A stretch of 13,336 nucleotides of DNA from an uncultured Selenomonadaceae bacterium (lineage in GTDB: Bacteria; Bacillota; Negativicutes; Selenomonadales; Selenomonadaceae). The stretch is taken from contig CAJOPJ010000197.1 in the NCBI GenBank assembly GCA_905236325.1, positions 1-13,336 of the forward strand, in the 5' to 3' direction. The notes beneath the pieces are model-generated. The model saw only the letters and a program-made list of their open reading frames with translations, made no database searches and was not told where the DNA came from. Shown here one piece after another: positions 5,222 to 10,911 of the stretch. A program made the position numbers and the translations under genes. The stretch's first letter is position 1; every line of letters begins with the position of its first letter.

Positions 5222-5810
5222 ATTTTATTGCCATAAATTTTTGTCGAAGTTTTGTCGATTGAATCAGCCTATCGAAACATTCAATCGCAAGCGCAGATGC
5301 CGTTCCAAATCTATTATAATTGCCATTAAATTGGCGCGTAAATTTCTTTTCAACCAAGTCATTTGTGCGTCTGTCATAAACAATCAAAGTTGCAGCAGCC
5401 ACACTTACCAAATGTGACTCAAGCGTCATTGCTGTTGGCAACCGCTGTTCTGAATATTGACGCAATATCGGACAAACAATTATATCTGCGTTCAATTTGT
5501 CTGATAGAAGGCGCATTGCATTTTTTAATTTTGCATTTTTATTTACGCGACGCAGTTGCCGCCAAATTTCATTAAGCGCGGCAGTTGATTTTGCCGGTTC
5601 AATGTACTCAACCAATTTTAAAGTTCCATTCAGCGGCACATTTACAGCACGCGCTAATTTAGTTTCCAAAATTGCACAGGTGTTTGAGTCCGGCTTGTTG
5701 CTTTGAAAAATAATTGGCAGTCGCGCTACTTGTAATGGACTTGCTTGCACTTGCGAACAAAATAAAATTGCCATTGCAAATATCAAGCTAAAAATTTTTA
5801 TTAAGCGCAT
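5220..5810 (-). CDS. Hypothetical exported protein
   Basis: Not recognised. The 196-aa product starts with a classic signal peptide: basic MRLIK, a hydrophobic core at 6-18 and a likely signal peptidase I site after VQA (residue 23). C18 is not in a good lipobox (ILFC), so a lipoprotein is unlikely. The mature part is basic. ADIIVCPIL (108-116) and VAAATLIVYDRRTNDLV (137-153) loosely recall the alternating strands of TolB-N/CsgG-like periplasmic domains; this is only a visual resemblance. The start at ATG 5810 is chosen because GCGAGG (5820-5825) lies 9 nt upstream and the signal peptide then begins cleanly; the frame stays open to 5849. It overlaps the last 23 nt of phoH, so it is probably coupled to it. 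Confidence 0.72.
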   Translation of the reverse strand: MRLIKIFSLIFAMAILFCSQVQASPLQVARLPIIFQSNKPDSNTCAILETKLARAVNVPLNGTLKLVEYIEPAKSTAALNEIWRQLRRVNKNAKLKNAMRLLSDKLNADIIVCPILRQYSEQRLPTAMTLESHLVSVAAATLIVYDRRTNDLVEKKFTRQFNGNYNRFGTASALAIECFDRLIQSTKLRQKFMAIK

Positions 5811-6771
5811 TTTTATAAACCTCGCCTTCATAGCTGTTGTACGCGTCAATTATTCTTGACACGACTTCGTGACGCACAACGTCAGCTGATTCCATTTCGC
5901 AAATACCGATTCCTTGAACGCCTTGTAAAATTTTCACAGCTTCTGCCAAGCCGGATTTTGTTCCGCGTGGTAAATCAATTTGACTTAAATCGCCTGTGAC
6001 AGCCATTTTTGAATTAAATCCCAAGCGCGTTAAAAACATTTTCATTTGCCGGCTTGTGGTATTTTGTGCTTCGTCCAAAATTATAAATGCGTCTGATAAA
6101 GTTCTTCCGCGCATATAAGCCAGCGGCGCAATTTCAATTACGCCACGCGTGAACAATTTTTGATACAATTCAAAGCCTAAAATTTCTTGCAACGCGTCAT
6201 ACAATGGTCTTAGGTAAGGATCTACTTTTTCTTGCATATCTCCCGGCAAAAAGCCTAATTTTTCGCCGGCTTCAACTGCAGGGCGCGTCAGAATTATTTT
6301 TTTTACTTCCTTGACGCGCAAATAATAAGCAGCCATTGTTACTGCTAAAAAAGTTTTTCCTGTGCCGGCAGGACCGATTCCGAAAGTTACAATATTTTTT
6401 TTCAGTGCGTCAATATAGTTTTGTTGACCAAGACTTTTGGCGTGAATATGATTGCCATTTGCCGTGACTAAAACCGTTTCGCCAAAAACTTTGTGCAATT
6501 CTTCAGCCTTGTTTGCCTTGACAAGTTTAATTGCCGCCGAAACATCTTCGATTGAAATTTGATTGCCATTTTGATGAAGCCTTTGAAGTTCCAAAATAAC
6601 TTTTTCGGCGCGATTGACTTCGGAAAAATCGCCGTGCAATTCAATAAAATTTCCGCGACTGATAACTCTGCAACCAAATTTGCTGTCGATAATTTGTAAA
6701 AATTCATCACGCTCGCCAATAATAGCACGCGTTTCATCAATGTCGCCAAATTCAATTTTCTTCGTTGTCAA
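5788..6771 (-). CDS. phoH: PhoH family ATPase (PhoH-like protein)
   Basis: Cytoplasmic P-loop ATPase of the PhoH/YbeZ family, linked to RNA metabolism and often paired with YbeY. The 327-aa protein has an N-terminal KH-like RNA-binding region (about 15-75) and the ATPase core: Walker A GPAGTGKT (133-140), LTRPAVEAGEKLGFLPGD (161-178), Walker B FIILDEAQN (229-237), and TGDLSQIDLP (259-268) with the conserved GDxxQxDLP. Length is normal. The start codon is TTG 6771, with AGGAGG (6784-6789) 12 nt upstream, slightly long spacing. The next gene is an exported protein rather than the ybeY or HD-domain pgpH genes common in Firmicutes. Confidence 0.95.
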   Translation of the reverse strand: MTTKKIEFGDIDETRAIIGERDEFLQIIDSKFGCRVISRGNFIELHGDFSEVNRAEKVILELQRLHQNGNQISIEDVSAAIKLVKANKAEELHKVFGETVLVTANGNHIHAKSLGQQNYIDALKKNIVTFGIGPAGTGKTFLAVTMAAYYLRVKEVKKIILTRPAVEAGEKLGFLPGDMQEKVDPYLRPLYDALQEILGFELYQKLFTRGVIEIAPLAYMRGRTLSDAFIILDEAQNTTSRQMKMFLTRLGFNSKMAVTGDLSQIDLPRGTKSGLAEAVKILQGVQGIGICEMESADVVRHEVVSRIIDAYNSYEGEVYKNALNKNF

Positions 6772-6860
6772 GTTTAATAATTGCCTCCTAAAAAATTTTA
6801 AAAATATTTTCTGCGTTTTAAATTTATTTCCTGCAAGTTAAAAATTTACCAAAATTATAA

Positions 6861-6901
6861 AAAAATTCCTGAACAGTTAAATTTTCTGCACAGGAATTTT
6901 T
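6861..6901 (-). terminator. Terminator after pyrG
   Basis: A perfect 11-bp inverted repeat, AAAAATTCCTG (6861-6871) against CAGGAATTTTT (6891-6901), with a 19-nt loop that can form an inner CAG/CTG pairing. On the minus strand it ends in a T-run directly after the pyrG stop codon, so it separates rpoE-pyrG from phoH, at least in part. Confidence 0.8.
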
Positions 6902-6905
6902 ATTT

Positions 6906-8525
6906 TTAATTTTCCAAAGCCGCCGCAACAAATGCGCGGAACAATGGATGAGGTCTGTTTGGGCGTGACTTCAATTCAGGATGAAATTGGCAGCCTACAA
7001 ACCAAGGATGCATTTCTTTATTCAGTTCGACAATCTCAACCAAACTGTCATCAGGCAAAACACCTGCGATAATCATTCCGCGCTGTTGAACAGTTTCACG
7101 GAATTTATTGTTAAATTCAAATCTGTGACGGTGACGTTCTTGAATTTCCTCAATTTCGCCTTCTGCAAAGTAAGCCTCCGCCGTGAAAGTATTTTCAAGA
7201 ATTTTGCAGGGATACGCGCCAAGACGCATTGTGCCGCCTTTGTCGGTGACATCAATTTGTGAATCCATAAGCGCAATTACAGGGTGTTCAGTTTCTGGAT
7301 TAAATTCAGTTGAATGTGCGTCAGAGAAGTTGCAAACATTCCTGGCAAACTCAATAACCGCGCACTGCATACCTAGGCAAAGTCCCAAGAATGGAATTTT
7401 ATTTTCGCGCGCAAATCTGATAGCCTTAATCTTGCCTTCAACGCCCCTGTCGCCGAAACCGCCCGGAATTAAAATTCCCTTGCAGCCGTTGAAAGTTTCT
7501 TCCAAATCGACTTCGGGTGATTCAATTTTTTCAGCGTTGACAAATTTCACACGCACGGCTGCTGAATTTGCAACTCCTGCGTGGTGCAAAGCTTCTACAA
7601 CCGAAATGTAAGCGTCGGGCAATTCAACATATTTTCCAACGACTGCGATTTTGACTTTGCGTTCAGGATTTTTAATTTTATAAACCATGCGCTCCCAGTC
7701 TTCCATTTTCGCAGGAGATTGCGGCAGGTTTAATTTTTCAAGAACAATTTTATCCAAGCCTTCGCGGTGCATAATCAGTGGCACTTCATAAATTGTATCA
7801 GCCGTGCGATTTTCAATAACAGCGTTTTCGTCCACATCGCAAAACAGCGCAATTTTTTTCTTCATGTCGTGCGAAATAGTTTCTTCCGTTCTGCAAACCA
7901 AAATGTCCGGCTGAATTCCGATTGAACGCAATTCCTTGACGCTGTGTTGCGTTGGTTTAGTTTTAAGTTCGCCAGCCGCGCCAATGTAAGGCAACAAAGT
8001 TACATGAATGTAAAGCGCGTCATTTTTGCCGACTTCTTTTTTGACTTGCCGAATTGCTTCCAAGAATGGCAAACTTTCAATGTCGCCGACAGTACCGCCA
8101 ACTTCAGTTATAACAACATCAGCTTCGTCAGCTTCGGCAACGGCGTAGACTCTGGATTTAATTTCGTTCGTGATGTGGGGAATAACTTGAACAGTCGAGC
8201 CGAGATAATCACCTTTGCGTTCTTTGTTCAGCACGGACCAATAAACTTTGCCTGTTGTGGTGTTTGAATGTTTAGTTAAATTTATGTCAATAAAGCGTTC
8301 ATAATGCCCCAAATCTAAATCAGTTTCTGCGCCGTCGTCAGTTACAAAAACTTCACCGTGCTGATAAGGACTCATTGTGCCCGGGTCAATGTTAATGTAG
8401 GGATCGAATTTTTGAATTGTGACTTTAAGACCGCGACTTTTAAGCAGTCTGCCGAGTGATGCTGCTGTGATTCCTTTGCCGAGTGAAGAGACTACTCCGC
8501 CTGTTACAAAAATATATTTAGCCAT
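6906..8525 (-). CDS. pyrG: CTP synthase (glutamine hydrolysing)
   Basis: Converts UTP to CTP using ATP and glutamine, the last step of pyrimidine nucleotide synthesis; cytoplasmic tetramer. Full length at 539 aa. The synthetase domain (1 to about 267) shows FVTGGVVSSLGKG (6-18, P-loop), QKFDPYINIDPGTMSPYQHG (38-57) and EVGGTVGDIES (141-151). The glutamine amidotransferase domain (about 290-537) shows GGFGDRG (355-361), the nucleophile C383 in GLCLGMQ (381-387) and the catalytic pair H515/E517 in QFHPE (513-517). AAAGGAG (8532-8538) precedes the ATG. It follows rpoE by 52 nt, the standard Firmicute order. I see no long leader for the Bacillus-type reiterative-transcription attenuator. Confidence 0.98.
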   Translation of the reverse strand: MAKYIFVTGGVVSSLGKGITAASLGRLLKSRGLKVTIQKFDPYINIDPGTMSPYQHGEVFVTDDGAETDLDLGHYERFIDINLTKHSNTTTGKVYWSVLNKERKGDYLGSTVQVIPHITNEIKSRVYAVAEADEADVVITEVGGTVGDIESLPFLEAIRQVKKEVGKNDALYIHVTLLPYIGAAGELKTKPTQHSVKELRSIGIQPDILVCRTEETISHDMKKKIALFCDVDENAVIENRTADTIYEVPLIMHREGLDKIVLEKLNLPQSPAKMEDWERMVYKIKNPERKVKIAVVGKYVELPDAYISVVEALHHAGVANSAAVRVKFVNAEKIESPEVDLEETFNGCKGILIPGGFGDRGVEGKIKAIRFARENKIPFLGLCLGMQCAVIEFARNVCNFSDAHSTEFNPETEHPVIALMDSQIDVTDKGGTMRLGAYPCKILENTFTAEAYFAEGEIEEIQERHRHRFEFNNKFRETVQQRGMIIAGVLPDDSLVEIVELNKEMHPWFVGCQFHPELKSRPNRPHPLFRAFVAAALEN

Positions 8526-8577
8526 GAATTGCTCCTTTCAGTCGCAATTTAGTTGGTAATGTGTTTTTTTCTATCAA

Positions 8578-8859
8578 CTATTCCTCAAAAGTAGCAGCTT
8601 TGCGTCCGCCACGAGTACGCTTAAGTTCCGGCGGATTCCATTCAACTAAGCCCCAAAGTCCATTGCCGACATGTTGAAAGCGACTGTCCATGTTTATTAA
8701 GGTGTAGACTTCTGAAATTGCCGACGCTTCATTTTGAACTTCCTTGCCTTTGCGTTTTAAAATCTCCAAAATCAAGTCTTTGTAGTGAATAGGATTATCT
8801 TTGCCGGATTCAGTTAAAATTTTGTAAGCCAAATCGACTTCCGAAATATTTTTGTCCAT
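8578..8859 (-). CDS. rpoE: RNA polymerase delta subunit-like HARE-HTH protein, tail-less
   Basis: Delta factor family: binds RNA polymerase and helps its release and recycling. The 93-aa product has the N-terminal HARE-HTH winged-helix domain (about 5-74): SEVDLAYKIL (6-15), NPIHYKDLILEIL (22-34), SEVYTLINMDSRFQHVGNGL (49-68) and WGLVEW (69-74). Odd point: Bacillus RpoE (about 173 aa) has a long Asp/Glu-rich disordered tail. Here the protein stops soon after the domain with a short basic stretch, KRTRGGRKA (80-88), then TFEE. The start is ATG 8859, fixed by GGAGG (8867-8871) and the promoter at 8890-8918; the frame open to 8937 would begin upstream of that promoter. First gene of rpoE-pyrG. 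Confidence 0.88.
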   Translation of the reverse strand: MDKNISEVDLAYKILTESGKDNPIHYKDLILEILKRKGKEVQNEASAISEVYTLINMDSRFQHVGNGLWGLVEWNPPELKRTRGGRKAATFEE

Positions 8860-8889
8860 AAAAAAACCTCCGTTCATTTGCTGGAAAAA

Positions 8890-8918
8890 ATTATAGTGGA
8901 AAGTGATAATTTTTTCAA
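8890..8918 (-). promoter_or_regulatory. Strong sigma-A promoter of rpoE-pyrG
   Basis: On the minus strand, -35 TTGAAA (8913-8918, 5/6), exactly 17 bp, then a perfect -10 TATAAT (8890-8895). Predicted start near 8883, giving a 5' leader of about 24 nt with the GGAGG at 8867-8871. Confidence 0.85.
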
Positions 8919-8989
8919 GGGCGGCAGGAACTATCAAAATAATTAAGAATTAGTAGGCGGGAAAAAATGATTAACAAGGGGGCGATTCA

Positions 8990-10066
8990 ATGCTTGTATC
9001 TTATGATATTGATGTTTTGCGTTCAGGAATGAAAGTCGGACGCGATGTTAAAGGCATAGATGGAAATACAATTTTAAAAGCAAATACAGTTTTAAATGCA
9101 GATTTAATTCAAAATCTCATGGGGCAGGGAGTTTTTTCAGTTTATATAGATGAGCAGGAAGAAGAGGAATCTGCAATTCCTGCTGAACATTTACTTGACA
9201 ATGCGTACTTGGAAACTTACAAGAAAACTTTGGACAAACTGCAAGACTTGTACTACAAAGTTGGACGCGGCTTAGAACTTGATATGCGCGACTTAGACGC
9301 AATTATGGACGACGCAAATGTTGCCATACTTTGCGAAGGCGCAACTTCAGTTACGCAAATTCACAATATGACGCGCGACGGCGATTATACAATTCACCAC
9401 GCGCTGAATGTTGGAATTTTGGCAGGGCTTGTCGGAAAGTGGATTCAATACAGACCGGAACAAATCAATGAACTTATCATGGCTGGTATTTTGAGCGAAA
9501 TCGGTAAAGTTAAAGTGCCGAAAGAAATTTTAAACAAGCAAGGCAAACTTGAGCCTGAAGAATTTGACCAAATAAAACGCCATGTTGATTATGGCTACGA
9601 TATGCTGAAAGTTTCACCGATAAGCAATCGCACTGCAGTTTTGTCCGGCGTACTTCATCATCACGAACGCTGCGACGGCACCGGCTATCCTAATCACCTT
9701 AAAAATGAACAAATCAGCGACTATGGCAAGATTATTGCAATTTTGGATATTTATGACGCAATGGCTGCGAATCGTTCATACGCAAAACGAAATTCGCCAT
9801 TCGACATTTTTAAAATTTTGTATGACGATGTTTTGGCCGGCAAACTTGATACGCGTTTTGGAATTTTATTTATGCGTAACCTGCGCCGTTCGCTGAATGG
9901 AAACTGGGTTGGCTTGGACAACGGACAACGCGCCAGAATTGTCTACATTGATGAAACGCGCGTGATTGCTCAGCCTGTTGTTCAAACTACCAAAAATGAC
10001 TTTATCGACCTAAACAAAAAAACCGATGTCAAAATCGAGGCACTTTTGACTGCTAGGGAAGTTTAA
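8990..10066 (+). CDS. HD-GYP family protein with Ser-Glu in place of the HD pair
   Basis: Member of the HD-GYP family, whose active members hydrolyse cyclic di-GMP. The 358-aa protein has an N-terminal module (about 6-53, LRSGMKVGRDV...) common in these proteins, an acidic linker (EEEES), and an HD-GYP domain (about 120-290). Preserved: H136/H137, GKVKVP (172-177), H198, HHERCDGTGYP (224-234, the GYP motif) and ILDIYDAM (251-258). Odd point: the signature pair after ILxxIGK is S169-E170 (ILSEIGK), where active enzymes have HD. Loss of this metal-binding histidine suggests a changed or absent phosphodiesterase activity, perhaps a ligand sensor. AAGGGGG (8976-8982) precedes the ATG. No membrane helix or receiver domain is seen. 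Confidence 0.88.
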   Translation: MLVSYDIDVLRSGMKVGRDVKGIDGNTILKANTVLNADLIQNLMGQGVFSVYIDEQEEEESAIPAEHLLDNAYLETYKKTLDKLQDLYYKVGRGLELDMRDLDAIMDDANVAILCEGATSVTQIHNMTRDGDYTIHHALNVGILAGLVGKWIQYRPEQINELIMAGILSEIGKVKVPKEILNKQGKLEPEEFDQIKRHVDYGYDMLKVSPISNRTAVLSGVLHHHERCDGTGYPNHLKNEQISDYGKIIAILDIYDAMAANRSYAKRNSPFDIFKILYDDVLAGKLDTRFGILFMRNLRRSLNGNWVGLDNGQRARIVYIDETRVIAQPVVQTTKNDFIDLNKKTDVKIEALLTAREV

Positions 10067-10104
10067 TTTACCTGTTTAAAATCTAAAGTTCATGGTCTAA
10101 CAAA

Positions 10105-10911
10105 ATGATTGAAATAAAAAATATTACTTATACTTATATGAAGAAAACGCCTTTCGAGAAAACTGCGTTGGAAAATATTTCCTTCGCAATTCAGGAAGGC
10201 GAATTTTTAGCTGTCGCAGGGCACACAGGCTCAGGAAAATCAACGCTGATACAAATTATTGCAGGCTTGATTGATTTGCAAATTGGTAGCGTCGAAGTGG
10301 ACGGCGAATCAATAAAAAACAAATTTGCGCGGCAAAAAATTGGAATGGTTTTTCAGTATCCGGAGCATCAGTTATTTGAAGAAACTGTCGAAAAAGATAT
10401 TGCGTTCGGACCGAAAAATTTTGGCTTGTCTGAAAGTGAAATTTCAAAACGCGTAGCAGAATCAATGCAACTTGTAAATTTAAATTCCGACTTGAAAAAT
10501 GTTTCGCCATTTGAACTTTCGGGCGGACAGCGGCGGCGCGTTGCAATAGCCGGAATTTTAGCTTTAAAACCAAAATATTTAATCTTGGACGAACCGACTG
10601 CAGGATTAGATCCGCGCACTAAAAAAAATTTGCTGACAGAAATAAAAAAACTTCACAACTCCGGCGTGACGGTAATTTTTGTTTCCCACTCAATGGAAGA
10701 CATTGCCGAACTTGCAAGTCGCGTTGTAGTTTTGTCTCAAGGAAATATTTTATTTGACGGCGCACCGCGAAAACTTTTCACGCAGGAAGAAATTTTAAAT
10801 CGCGCAGGACTTGAACCTCCGGCTGTCTTTGAAATAAAAAAAGCCTTGAACTTGAATTGCGACGCGATAAATTTAGATGAGCTTACTGAGGTGATTTTGC
10901 GTGAGTATTGA
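10105..10911 (+). CDS. ecfA2: Energy-coupling factor transporter ATPase, EcfA2 type
   Basis: ABC ATPase of ECF vitamin/cobalt/nickel importers; normally pairs with EcfA1 and the membrane protein EcfT, which serve exchangeable S components. The 268-aa protein has Walker A GHTGSGKST (39-47), Q-loop VFQYPEHQLFEETV (82-95), which is characteristic of EcfA2, signature LSGGQ (138-142), Walker B YLILDEPT (158-165) and switch H195. The C-terminal LEPPAVFEIKKAL (236-248) also fits EcfA2. Odd points: no ecfA1 or ecfT lies beside it, and there is no clear ribosome binding site before ATG 10105. The start is supported by the canonical N-terminus MIEIKNITYTY. Its end overlaps addB by 11 nt. Confidence 0.92.
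   Translation: MIEIKNITYTYMKKTPFEKTALENISFAIQEGEFLAVAGHTGSGKSTLIQIIAGLIDLQIGSVEVDGESIKNKFARQKIGMVFQYPEHQLFEETVEKDIAFGPKNFGLSESEISKRVAESMQLVNLNSDLKNVSPFELSGGQRRRVAIAGILALKPKYLILDEPTAGLDPRTKKNLLTEIKKLHNSGVTVIFVSHSMEDIAELASRVVVLSQGNILFDGAPRKLFTQEEILNRAGLEPPAVFEIKKALNLNCDAINLDELTEVILREY
10888..10894 (+). promoter_or_regulatory. Ribosome binding site fixing the addB GTG start
   Basis: GAGGTGA lies 6 nt before GTG 10901, inside the end of ecfA2. It favours GTG 10901 over the in-frame ATG at 10913, and its position implies coupled translation. Confidence 0.75.

Noticed and set aside
6854..6859. TATAAT on the minus strand as a phoH promoter
   Set aside because: It lies just after the T-run of the pyrG terminator and I find no acceptable -35 box at 16-18 bp; likely chance in AT-rich DNA.
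7183..7611. 142-codon open frame on the plus strand
   Set aside because: Entirely opposite pyrG, whose frame is full-length and conserved; no ribosome binding site or recognisable domain.
8526..8580. Attenuator in the pyrG leader (TAGTTG 8550-8555 against CAACTA 8575-8580)
   Set aside because: Only 6 bp, overlaps the rpoE stop codon, no T-run follows in the right place, and no G-run start site is visible for reiterative transcription.
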